Below, in pieces: positions 44,236 to 56,300 of a stretch of DNA of 64,000 nt (its first letter is position 1; each line of letters starts with the position of its first letter). A model generated the notes under the pieces. That model had not been told where the DNA came from. It did not search any database and worked only from the letters and a program-made list of their open reading frames with translations. The DNA is from Agapanthus africanus (Eukaryota > Streptophyta > Magnoliopsida > Asparagales > Amaryllidaceae), in assembly GCA_030015575.1 (NCBI GenBank), contig CM057337.1, positions 333,694,583 through 333,758,582 of the forward strand, in the 5' to 3' direction. The position numbers were made by a program, and so were the translations under genes.

Positions 44236-47200
44236 TAGCTAGAGCTTTAGGCGAAGTGTAGACGAAGTTATAAACCCGATCGAACCCCGAAACCTTAAAC
44301 GATACCCTTCTCTGTACATTTTCTGGAACTGTAGATTTTTCCAAATTAAAAATATCCAAAAAATTTAGCAGGATTTTCTAGAAATTACTGTGGAGCACGT
44401 GCCCTTAACTTGACCAATGCGCCGTGGAACCGCGGCCCCACCCTGGCTTGCGCGGCGGTTCCACGGCCACAAAGGTGACTCTTGGCCCGTGCTTTGCACA
44501 GTAATGCCCGTCTGTAATTCCTGTGTTTTCTGGGAATTTTTAATCTATACTCAACAGTTGAGTTTTCTAGGTTGTTTTGGGGACTCGATGTTTCGATCAG
44601 ATTGTTTAACTTTGTTTATGTTTTTCCGGGTAATTTTAGAACGTGCTAAAAAGTTCGACCGAATATAAATAACCCACTTTTTCCCCTGTCGGGAAATTTC
44701 CAAGTGTTGGATTTTTCCGTAGTTTAAGAATGTTCTAAGTAGTGCAAGTAACTCAATGGACCCTCTAGAAGACAACAAACCTTAACTCGATTATGTGACC
44801 GTCTTGAACTGCCCTTTGAACCTTAGGGTTTGGGGCAGTACGGCATGCCACATGTGAGGTGTTGGCTTGACCCTTCTACGGCTGGACCGTTGGTACTGTG
44901 GCATGAAGTGGATGTTTTTAAACTTATTTCAAGTGTTAAGTTTTTCGGGAAAACTTGGGTGTTTGATTATTCGATCGGAAAGTTTAACATTGTCTATTTA
45001 TTTGGAATGTGATACAATATTTGGAATCCACAAGTAGTTATGAGATAGCTAATTTGAATGTTATAAATCTAGCACTTTAGTCTCACTTGATCGGTTGCCA
45101 CGGAATTTTGATGTGATCAAAAGTCCGTCGCAATCATGTAGCGTACGCGGATACTCGCCGGGTAAACTTAATAGATAGCCATGCCCCATAGCCCCGACCA
45201 AGTGACTTTAGGAGAACCCCGTAGCCAAAAGCATCCGTTCGGGTGCTCGCGGCAGCGGTGTTCCGCCTTAGTGCACTTCGTCGACGGCATCCGGGGGTGC
45301 GGCCGTCTACTAAAGTTTGCGACGAGCATTCAATCATGATGTCGGGAATCTTGTTGAATTGCCCGACTTGATATTGAAAAGAGTTTTCGAGTTTGAGACT
45401 AAAATGCGGGGTTTATAATTGTTAGGCATGCGATGTCTAAGGAATTCATTTGATTAGGCATGCGATGTCTAAAGAGGTTGCGGATTCCAACTGTTGTAGT
45501 TTTACACTATCTTTTCTGCGACCGTAAGTGTAACATGTGATATCGCCGGTTTCGTTGCTATATGTCAACGACAATTGGGATACGCATGTTTACTTACGTT
45601 GATGACATGTGATGTTATGTGTTGCTGGATATGTTATATTGGATCGTCGTGTTTGAATGGCCGGGTTTTTTTTATGTGAGATGAGTGTTTTTCTTTTTCA
45701 TTCATATAAAAACTTGTATGTAATATTCTTTTATTGGGGCACTTCCGGGTTGAGGATGATGTCACCATTATATATTATTTACTTTTCCGCATTAGGATAG
45801 ACCCAAGGAAGGGAGCACAAGTAACCGGGTTCTAGGGTCCAGTGGGAGACCATCTCGAGGAGTCGAGTCCGGATCTCCTAACTCTAGAATTGGTAGGGTT
45901 GCTTGCCGCTCTCGTAGGGGTCTAGGGGTGTGGGATTGGCTATTCATCACGACCGTAGAATCCGTGTTTTATACAGGCTCAAAATAAAACACGGACGTCC
46001 TAGTATATCCAATATTTCATATGATATTTTCTGCTGTGTTATCTATGATGTGATCATGTGATATGTTCAGATTGATACTGTATATAGTATATATGATATA
46101 TTATATAGACGTTGCTTATGTTTTACACCCGCGCTAGCCCTGCCTTGCTCTGCCGTTAGTTACCTAACCTAACGGTGCAGACAGGACATCGAGGCGAATG
46201 CGGATGGCATAAGCGTACGCTATATTTATCTGTGATGTTTTGGTGGAATTAAATGATGGGACATTCATTAATGAGATTAACGAAAGAAAATAAACCTAAA
46301 AGATGTTGTGGAATCGAATTTCAAAAATTAGGTAGCTCTAGTTGTTGCTTTGCATAGCGGTGTTCCTTGTAGAACATCCAGCACCTTATTCGATGAGGAT
46401 AGAGCCGACGATCCCTTCACCGGGAGTGACCTCTTTAGCGATAACTAGCAGATGCTCCAACCCTCGGTTTGTCTTTTGATTGCTTCTATAGTTTTTGCTT
46501 TGCACAGCGGTATATATGATATATCCTGCACCTTATTCGATGAGGAAAGGGCCGACGAACCCTTCACCGGGAGTGACCCCTTTAGTAAAACTAGAAAAGC
46601 CTCAAAAACACTCCATTTAAAAACCATTTGATTCCTCAACGAGATCAAGTTCAAAGCGTTAAAGGTTTTCTTAAAAACCATTCGCAACCCTCCATCATTT
46701 TAGGAAGTAGAGTACTTAGTATTCATGCTGCGTTTGTCGACCATAGCCGAGGCGTAGTGTACGGTAGCTAAGTGATGTCTTCCTATACAGCATATGATGC
46801 GATTAGTTAGGACAGTCATGCGACTTTGTTGACCTTAGCCAAGGGTCATGTGGGTGGGTCTAATTAATCACGAAATCACGGGTAGAACTTGACTAGTGCT
46901 TATGATTTGTTGACCATAGCCAAGGTCATAGGTACTAGGGGTAAAAACCATTATCGAGAGTTTCAAGTGTTGAAATTTGCAATGAGATTGCATACCTTCT
47001 ATATGATAGTTGGATCCCGATGCCCACTGCGAGTAATTGTTACACCTGGGAGAGTTTTGCACTTTACAATTAGCCGATCAAGTAGGTGTCTAGAAAGGTG
47101 TCAACGGGGTTACGCCCCTGGGAAAACGAGATTTACTTTAATTAGGTCCGTACGAAAGCACGGGGAACCTCCTTCAAAGTACCGGCACTGGCCTGGCTGA

Positions 47201-47378
47201 AAGATTGGCGAACTTGTAGAGTGTAATTAATCCCGGCTAGTCTTTCCTTTTAGGGTTTGAAGGAAGATTTGATAAAAACAGTGGGAGCCATCCTGATTAG
47301 ATAAAATATATAACCAATCTAATCTTGCAAGAGCGCACGCAGAGTGTTTTCTTCTCTCTCTCTCTCTAGGTAGCGACC
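44236..47378 (+). other. Copia-2a long leader (3.1 kb), probably containing an intron
   Basis: No convincing gene is seen. From left to right: a paired palindrome (44422-44466), a 19-bp near-palindrome repeated twice (TTAGGCATGCGATGTCTAA, near 45422 and 45454), a duplicated ~100-bp block ending CTTCACCGGGAGTGACC.CTTTAG (46351-46440 and 46497-46585), three copies of TTGACC.TAGCCAAGG (46737, 46828, 46909), and a long CT tract with CTAG (AG at 47368-47369) just before the first ATG. The last is a strong splice-acceptor-like sequence. Confidence 0.7.
44422..44466 (+). promoter_or_regulatory. 31-bp-spaced paired palindrome in Copia-2a leader
   Basis: CCGTGGAACCGCGG at 44422-44435 and CGGCGGTTCCACGG at 44453-44466 have centres 44428/44429 and 44459/44460, spacing 31. 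It lies about 190-230 bp after the PBS. Confidence 0.7.
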
Positions 47379-48929
47379 ATGTCGTGCCTTAATCAAGATA
47401 ATAATATGGATGTATTGACCGAACCCGCTTGTTATACTGAGCTGGGGAACGTTGGTCCCGCTCCAACTTATAATTGTTATAAGACCGAGCAGGAAATAGG
47501 GGAATACCAGGATTCCCATGCCGCCCAAACGAAGAAAGTGCATAATGATGCATCTTCTTCGGGTGTGTTCATTACAAAGAACTGTTTCTCTGTATCCTCT
47601 ACGTCCTGGGTATTTGATACCGGATCAGGATCCCAGATATGTAATCTGTTACATGGGCTACAGAAAGGTAGAGAATTGAGAACGGGTGATAAGTTTCATG
47701 AGACAGAAAACGGTGCAAGTGTTGCAGCCAAGTCTGTTGGTCACTATCACCCTGTATTACCAAAATACACTGATTCTGAACGAATGTTATTACATACCGA
47801 ACCTGATATACAAAATCGCATCAGTCTCTTTATTACTAAAGAAGGATATAATTTTGTATTGTTGGATAATGTTTTGAACATGTCCTATATCAAAAGTTGA
47901 TCGGTTCAGGCACGCTATCTAAAAGCATATACATTCTAAATCAAACTACAGTTCTTAGTATCCAGAACATACACAAGAGGAAAAGTTCAGAAATGAACGA
48001 ATTCTTCTTGAGGCATTGTAGACTAGGTCATATCAATGCGGCCCGACTAGTTAAGTTACATTTAGATGCATATTTAAATCAGTTTAAATTTACATCTTAT
48101 GAAACTTGCCAGTCATGTCACAAAGATAAGATGACTATAGCTCCGTTTACTGGAAACAGAGAAAGAGTTAGTGAACTCTTGAGACTGATACATAGTGATG
48201 TATAAAGGTCCCCAGTCTACATATGCCACGACCGGTTCTTTGTACTTCATTACATTCACTGATGATCTCTCTAGATTCAGACATATGTTCCTATTGAAAC
48301 ACAAGTTCGAAACTTTTGAGATAATCACTGAATATAAGTCAGAAGTAGAGAACCAAAAATGGGTATAAGTATTATGTCCTTTGATGTAATCAGGGAGGAG
48401 AATACTTGGCATGGGATTCCTGGACTATTCTAAAGGAGAATGAGATTCTCTCTCAGTATTACTCCTCCGTATACACCACAGCACGTAGGCGTATCGGGAC
48501 GGAGCAATCGCACCAAATTGGATATGGCATGCTCTATGATGAGTATTACTAAGTTACCTATTTCCTTTTGGGGGTTATGCACTTAAGAAGTTGCATACTT
48601 ATTGAATAAGGTTCGAATCAGATCACTGCCTACCACTCCATATGAGATATGGTATGGGAAGAGCCCATCCCTTAAGTAAATTAAGATTTGGGGTTGTCTG
48701 GCCTATGTCAAAAGCTAAATCCGGACAAGATCAAGGCAAGGTCAGTTCTGTAGAACTGGAAGGAGTTCCAGCTATACAAACTACAGCTGATAATTTGATA
48801 GAACCAAAGGATTCAATAGTCCTCGACGAACCTCAGCCTCTTCGCCAATCTGGTAGGGTTCCTCATCCGCCTGAGAGATACTTCGGTTTCTCGATGACAG
48901 TGGGAGCGAGGATTACATCATGAGATGAT
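47379..48929 (+). pseudogene. Copia-2a gag-less protease-integrase remnant
   Basis: The frame opens at ATG 47379 (MSCLNQDNNMDV). About 50 residues with no similarity to gag that I can see lead straight into the segment before protease: SSGVFITKNCFSVSSTSWVFDTGSGSQI, shown here only by its key residues DTGS near 47620. Pre-integrase (HCRLGHINAARL...CQSCHKDKM) is at 48010-48130 and integrase pieces (FTDDLSRFRHMFLLKHK) at 48250-48310, with stops at 47898-47900 and 48203-48205 and later frameshifts. The capsid and zinc knuckle are absent. It ends in the PLRQSGRVPHPPERYFGFS linker before RT, at the inserted minus-strand LTR. Confidence 0.85.
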
Positions 48930-51144
48930 TGTAGGGTTCCTAGGCATGCTAATGAGGTTCTATAAGGCATCAACCATGCCAAATTCTAATTTTTCTTGTG
49001 CCGAGAAACCCTAAACTAGATCGATTACTAGAGGTAAGGCGAAAAGAAAAGCAAGCAAACTACTTTGCTAACAAGTGAATGGAAATACAACCTTTGTAGA
49101 TCCGGTCCTCCACCTCTTTAGCTCCGTGATGACGTCCCTCCGCTGCGATCATCGGATCCCGGACTCTGGCGATGGTTTCGTCGGAGAAATGATCGGGCTA
49201 GGTCGTCGACTTCGATGCCGAAGATGATCTACGTCGAGGCAACTCAAGATCAAGCTCCATCTTCACTTGGTCATAGAACTTGTGAAGATAACACACTCTA
49301 CTACATGGAAAGTGGTAGAGGATGAAGAAATAGGAAGTGGGTTCACTTTGGATTTGGATTTCTCACTCTTTTGATCATGGCACCATTGGAGATAGCAAGG
49401 TTTCTTCTTCTTGAAGAAGAAGAAGAAGAAGAAAAAGAATATGATAAGAATAATAAAATCAATTGATGAATAATAATAAATCAAGTGATCTTATCATAAT
49501 GCAACCATGAATGAGGCTAACACATGTAGAGAATAAACTAGGGTTTAGGTAAATGGTTAGGGTTAAGGAATAAAACAAAATGGTTACTTTGTCAAAGATG
49601 CATGAAGCACCAAGAAGCTTCTTGCATAAAGACAAAGAAAGCAACCATTCTATTTTACCAAAATGAATGAATAAATAAATAAATAAGGTAATGGAAACCC
49701 TAACCATTAACTAAACATGGTGTATAGCATACACTCACCCAAGTTTGCATGTATCATCAAACATGATACAATCTAGTGCACAAAAATATATCACATATAC
49801 TACTTGTGCACATCAAGTGAGAAAATCCATCTTAAGTGAACAAATACTAGTTAATGTAAAGTAATATATCAAATATATAATTATACATTAAATCATTAAA
49901 TCAACACTTGATTTAATGATCCGGGCATACTGCATATAACTGACTAATATTAAGTGTATCAATGTATCGAATCAACACTTGATTCGGTAACCCGGCTATA
50001 TCTTATATAACCGTCCATTGATACAAATCGCGAGAATAGAATGCAGTATCACATACTGGTATTATTCTCGGTCCCGCACATATCTCATATGCACTCCAAT
50101 TTCGTTTCGCTTGAGCCAAGAAACCTCTGTGTAGGACTGTAAAGACTCGTCAATACGCCGGTAATGATCATATCAAACACCCACAAGCCGCAAGCGGTCT
50201 GCTAAACGTAACGGCCACCCGGGTATTGAGCGATCAGAAGATCAACGAGCAAGCCCGCTCACACTCCTGTGTATCCAACCAGTAACACTTACCGTACAGT
50301 CCGGTCTCGTCGTCTGATATGTCGCATATCTTGCCTAGGGGTGGTAAACGTCAGACCCCAATAGCTCGATAAGTCGTGTCGATATGAGGTCTATAACAGT
50401 TTGAGAAACTACTGGTAACACTTACCAGTAAATCTCAGCAACCCTGGCCAGGGATTTCCGGTTATAGCCAATCGAACACAGCACAACATCAACTCCCTAT
50501 ACCGGGAGAGACGAATGCCCTCCTATCGCTCATTGCCTCCATGTGATTCGGGACTGTACCCAAAAACCATCGTTTTGCATGCCCTATTGGACGTGGTAAG
50601 GTGGAAATCAAAGCACAATGGGAATCACACAAGACTCTATGACGATCTCGGGTCTACAGACTAACCTGTACCAGTGTCACCAGAGAACTGCTATCTGACG
50701 TAAGGTATAATACATCTGGGAGTTCTCGACGAGTCCGTCCAGTGTACCCAGTCTCCACTGAGCACCCGTATATCATTTCTGATGTCAAACACCAATGGAT
50801 ATGGGATCATCCATCGCCCATCTATATGGGTCGAGAAGGTATACGCTAGTCTAGTCTGGTATATCGATGCCCCGTCTCGATACACCCATGACTAGGGACC
50901 TTGAAGGATGTACTTATGGACTACGATGTCCCCACTAGTATGATCCGCATCATAGTCTAGGAAGTCAAGTACACATCCTAAGGGCTTTACCACCATGTAA
51001 CAGAGAGACAATCAGTGTACACATTAAGGTAAAGAGCAACCAGATAGCATACTATCATGTCGAGCAAGAAAGTCCTCCCTATATATGTCCAAGCATCTAC
51101 TACAATATACATCCTATGTATAGTAATGGCCTCTAGGGCATACA
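48930..51144 (-). mobile_element. Minus-strand Copia-2 LTR (LTR-b), inserted in Copia-2a
   Basis: In the plus reading it starts TGTAGGGTTCCTAGG and runs to GGGCATACA, so it is a Copia-2 LTR in reverse, lacking its last eleven bases next to 51145. Its left flank ATGAT (48925-48929) is the candidate TSD; the uninterrupted sequence is seen in the second copy near 58060. It is either a solo LTR or the 3' LTR of a minus-strand element whose rest lies beyond the younger array inserted at 51145. Confidence 0.85.
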
Positions 51145-53366
51145 TGTTAGTTATATGTATGCCCTAGAGGCCATTACTGTACATTGGATGTATATTGTAG
51201 TGGATGCTGGGACATATATAGGTAGGACTTTCTTTCTCGACATGATAGTACGCTATCTGGTTGCTCTTTATCTTAACATGTATACTTTCTATCTCTCTGT
51301 TACATGTTGATAAAGCCCTTAGGATGTGTACTCGACATCCAGGACTATGATGCAGATCATACTAGTGGGGCCTGGGTAGTCCAAGAGTACATCCTTCAAT
51401 GTTCCTAGTCCTGGGAATATCGAGACGGGGCATCGATATTCCAGAGTAGACTAGCGTATATCTTCTCGACCCATGTGATGGGCGATGGATGATCCCATAT
51501 CCATTAGTGTTTGACATCAGAGATGGTATACGGGTGCTCAGTGGAGACTGGGTACACTGAACGGACTCGCCGAGAACTCCCAGATGGTATTATACCTCAC
51601 GTCAGATGGCAGTTCTCTGGTGACACTGGTACAGCTTAGTCTGTTGACCCGAGATCGTCATAGAGTCTTGTGTGTCTCCCACTGTGCTTTGATTTCCATC
51701 CTACCACGGCTCTACTGAGTCGTGCAAACAGGTGGTTTTTGGGTACAGTCCCGATTCACATGGAGGCAATGAGCGATAGGAGGGGATTCGTCTCTCCCGG
51801 TATTGGGGGTTGATGTTGCGCTATGCACGACTGGACATAACAGGAAATCCCTGGCCAGGGTTGCAGTGATATACTGGTAAGAGTTATCAGTAGTTTCACG
51901 ATTGTTATGGACCTTATATCGGCATGACTTATCAAGCTACTGGGGTTTGACGTTTACCATCCCTAGGCGAGATATGCGACATATCAGACGAACTGACCGG
52001 ACTGTACGGTAAGTGTTACTGGATGGATTCACAGGAGTGTGAGCGGGCTTGCTCGTTGATCTTCTGATCGCTCAATACCCGGGTGGCCGTTAGGTTTAGC
52101 AGACCGCTTGCGGCTTGTGGGTGTTTGATATGATCATCACCTGCTGCCGGCGTATTGACGAGTCTTTAGAGTCCAACACAGAGGTTTCCTGGCTCAAGCA
52201 AAACGAAATAGGAGCGCATATGAGATATGTGCAGGACCGAGAATAATACGTGTATGTGATACTGTATTCCATTCTCGCGATTTGTAACATTGAACGGTTA
52301 TATGCGATATAGCCGGGTTATCGGATCAAGTGTTGATTCGATAATTTGTTACTATTGATATTAGTCGGTTATATGTGATATGACCGGATCATTAAATCAA
52401 GTGTCGATTTAATGATTTAATGTATAATTATATATTTGATATATTACTTTACATTAACTAGTATTGGTTCACTTAAGATGGATTTTCTCACTTGATGTGC
52501 ACATTGTATATATGATATAGTTTTGTGCACTAGTTTGTATCATGTTTGATGATACATGCAAACTTGGGTGTATGTTTGATTTGAACCATGTTTAGGTTAA
52601 TGGTTATGGTTTTAAATTATTCACTTATTCATTTTATTTATTTTCTTTATTTCTTTTGGCTAAAATGAAATGGTTGCTAATTTTGTCTTTTGTGGATGGT
52701 TCATAATGCTTTGAATTAGTAACCATTTTGTTTTATATTTAAACCTAACCATTAGCTAAACTAGGGTTTGCTCTCTACAAGAGTTAAATCTAACCCAAGG
52801 TTGCATTATGATAAGGTCAATTGATTTTATTATTCATTCATCATTCTCATGATATTCTTCTTCTTCTTCTTCATCTTCATAAAGAAGAAGAAACCTTGCT
52901 ACCTCCAATGGTGAAATAATCAAATGAGTGAGAAATCCAAATCTAAAGTAAACCCACTTCCTATTTCTTCATCCTCTACTACTTGCCATGTAGTAGAGTC
53001 TGTTGTCTTCACAAGTTTCTTGACTTGGCGAAGGCGGAGCTCGAGTTTGAGTTGCCTCGACGTAGATCATCTTCGGCATCGAAGTCAACGACCTAGCCCG
53101 ATCATTTCTCCGAAGAAACCATCGCCGGAGTCCAGGATCCGATGATCGCAGCTAAGAGACATCATCACGGAGCTATGGAGGTGGACTACCGGATCTACAA
53201 AGGTTGTATTTTCGTTCACTCTTAGTTAAGTTGTTAACTAGTTGCTTGTTATCGCCAATACCTCTAGTCAACGATCTAGTTTAGGATTCTTCGGCACACA
53301 TAAATTTTTGAATTGGATATGATTGATCAGTTGTGGAACATCATAGGTGTGCCTAGGAACCCTACA
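51145..53366 (+). repeat. Copia-2 LTR-c (2222 bp)
   Basis: It starts TGTTAGTTATATG directly against LTR-b and ends GGAACCCTACA. It contains hairpins at 52318-52344 and 52388-52416 and the CTT/AAG inverted microsatellite near 52858-52894. Confidence 0.93.
52318..52416 (+). repeat. Two tandem hairpins in Copia-2 LTR-c
   Basis: Hairpin 1 (52318-52344) pairs TTATCGGATCAA with TTGATTCGATAA around GTG. Hairpin 2 (52388-52416) pairs ATCATTAAATC with GATTTAATGAT around a 7-nt loop. Each is preceded by GGTTATATG.GATAT..CCGG, so the unit is duplicated. The same pair is present in every Copia-2 LTR in the window. Confidence 0.65.
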
Positions 53367-53367
53367 G

Positions 53368-53380
53368 TGGTATCAGAGCC
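53368..53380 (+). promoter_or_regulatory. Primer binding site, tRNA-iMet type (Copia-2c, first unit)
   Basis: TGGTATCAGAGCC one base after LTR-c, intact. Confidence 0.92.
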
Positions 53381-56300
53381 TAGCTAGAGCCTTAGACGAT
53401 GCGTAGACGGAGTTAGAAATCCGATCGAACCGAAACCCTAACCCTAATTTGCTTTCTGTACATTTTTCAAATTTGTGGATTTTTGTATATTAAAAATATG
53501 CAGAAAAATCAGCAGGGAATCCTAAGAATTACTGTGCAACACGTGTCCATGATTCAACAATAGTGCGGCGGAACCGCGACCGAAGCAAGGCTTCTGCGGC
53601 GGTTCCGCGGCCGTATTGTCACAGTGCCCAATACTTTTTGCACAGTAATTCCTATTTTCTGGTACTGGATTTTCTGGGATTTTTTTAATATTTATTCAAG
53701 AGTTGATTTTTCTGGGTTGTATTAGGGACTCGGCGTTTCGATCGGATCGTCTAATTTTGTCTGTGTGCTTTTCCGGATAATTTTAGAATATGTTAAAAGG
53801 TTCGACCGGATACAGATACCCATTTTTTCCTCTGCCGGAAAATTTCTAAGTGTTGGATTTTTCCGTAGTTTAATAACGTTCTAAGTAGTGCAAGTAACGT
53901 GATGGTCCCTCTAGAAGACAACAAATCTTAACTCGACTATGTGACCGTCTTGAACTGCCCTTTGAACCTTAGGGTTTGGGGCAGTACGGCGTGCCACATG
54001 TGAGGCGTTGGCTTGACCCTTCTACGGCTGGACCGTTGGTACTGATGCACGAACTGAATGTTTTTAGACTTATTTCATGTGTTGAGCTGTATCGGGAAAA
54101 CTTGGGTGTTCGACTGTTCGATCGGAAAGTTTAACATTTTCTATTTACCTGGAATGTGATACAATAATTGGAATTCACAAGTAGTTATGAGATAACTGAA
54201 TGAATGTTATAAACATAGCAGCTTAGTCTCACTTGATCGGTTGCCACGGAATTTTGATGTGATCAAAAGTCCGTCGCAATCACGTAGCGTACGCGAATAC
54301 TCGCCGGGTAAACTTAATAGACAGCCTCGCCCCATAGCCCCGACCAAGTGACTGTAGGAGAACCCCGTCGCCGAAAGCATCCGTTTGGGTGCTCGCGGCA
54401 GCGGTGTTCCGCCTTGGTGCACTTCGTCGACGGCGTCGGGGGTGCGGCCGCCTACTAAAGTTTGCGACGAGCATTCGATCAGGATGTCGGGAATCCTGTT
54501 GAATTGCCCGACTTGATATTGAAAAGAGTTTTCGATAATGAGACTAAAATGCGGGGTTTATAATTGTTAGGCATGCGATGTCTAAGGAATTCATTTGGCT
54601 AGGCATGCGATGTCTAAAGAGATTGCGGATTCCAACTGTTGTAGTTTTACACTTTCTTTTCTGTGATCGTAAGTGTAATATGTGATATCGCCGGTTTCGT
54701 TGCTATATGTCAACGACAATTGGGATGCGCATATTTACTTACGTTGATGACATGTGATGTTATGTGTTGCTGGATATGATATATTAGATCGTTGTGTTCG
54801 AATAGCTCGGGGGGGGGGGTTTATGTGAGATGAGTGTTTTTCCTTTTCATTCATGTAAAAAACTTGTATGTAATATTCTTTTATTGGGGCACTTCCAGGT
54901 TGCGGATGATGTCACCATTTGTATATTATTTACTTTTCTGCACTAGGATAGACCCAAGGAGGAGGGCACAGGTAACCGGGTTCTAGGGTCCAGTGGGAGA
55001 CCAACTCGAGGAGTCGAGTCCTGGTCTCCTAACCCTAGAATTGGTAGGGTTGCTTGCCGCTCTCGTAGGGGTCTAGGGGTATGGGATTGGCTATTCATCA
55101 CGACCGTAGAATCCGTGTTTTATACTGGCTCGTATTGAAAACACGGACGTCCTAATATATCCAATATTTCATATGATATTTTCTGCTGCGTTATATGTGA
55201 TGTTCTGTGATAGGTATAGTATATAGTATATATGATATATTATATATACGTTGCTTATGTTTTACACCCGCGCTAGCCCTGCCTCGTTCTGGCGTTAGTT
55301 ACCTAACCTAACGGTGCAGACGGGACATCGAGGCGAATGCGGATGGCATAAGCGTACGTTATATTTATCTGTGATGTTTAGGTGGACTTAAATGATGGGA
55401 CATTCATTAATGAGATTAATGAAAGAAAATAAACCTAATTGATGTTGTGGAATCGAATTTCAAAATAAAAACAGGTAGCTACAGTTCTTGCTTTGCATTG
55501 CGGTGTTCCTTATAGAACATCCTGCACCTTATTCGATGAGGAAAGGACCGAGATCCCTTCACCGGGAGTGACTCCTTTAGCATTAACTGACAGATGCTAT
55601 ACACTCGGTTTGTCATTTGATCGCTTCTATAGTTTCCGCTTTGCACAGTGATATATATGATATATCCCGCACTTCATTCGACGAGGAAAGGGCCGACGAT
55701 CCCTTCACCGGGAGTGACCCCTTTAGCAAAACTAGAAAAGCCTAAAAAACATTCCATTTAAAACCATTTGATTCCGCAACGAGATCAAGTTCAAAGCGTT
55801 AATGGTTTTCATAAAAACCATTCGCAACCCTCCGTCATTTTAGGAAGTAGAGTACTTAGTATTCGTGCTGTGTTTGTTGACCTTAGTTAAGGCAGAGTGT
55901 ACGGTAGCTAAGTGATGTCTTCCTACACAGCATATGATGCGATTAGTTAGGACAGTCGCGTGACTTTGTTGACCTTAGTTAAGGGTCATGTGGGTGGGTC
56001 TAATTAATCACGAAATGACGGGTAGAACTTGACTAGTACTTATGATTTGTTGACCATATTTAATGTCATAAGTGCTAGGGGTAAAAATCTTTATCGGGAG
56101 TTTCAAGTGTTGAAATTTGCAATGAGATTGCATACCTTTTATGTGATAGTTGGATCCCGATACCCACTGCGAGTAATTGTTACTCCTGGGAGATTTTTGC
56201 ACTTTGCAATTAGCCGATCAAGTAGGAGTCTAGAAAGGTGTCAACGGGGTTACGCCTCTGGGAAAACGAGGTTTACTGTAATTAGGTCCGTGCGAAAGCA

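Larger units (their letters stand above)
42005..48929 (+). mobile_element. Copia-2a: plus-strand Copia-2 element, interrupted
   Basis: The parts are LTR 42005-44221, PBS, a 3.1-kb leader and a decayed coding region up to 48929, where a minus-strand Copia-2 LTR begins. RT, RNase H, PPT and 3' LTR are missing from the window. It inserted in the Copia-1 leader; the expected TSD is TATGA (42000-42004), with its partner beyond the right edge. Confidence 0.82.

Noticed and set aside
44417..44668. Plus-strand 83-codon frame in the Copia-2a leader
   Set aside because: It is not kept in the sister leaders at 53560 or 61735 and overlaps the paired palindrome.
54207..54474. Antisense open frames of 64-71 codons repeated in Copia-2 leaders (45134-45337, 54280-54474, 62453-62647)
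   Set aside because: The copies are nearly identical DNA, so persistence says nothing about selection. Two overlapping frames are equally open, and there is no start context or domain.
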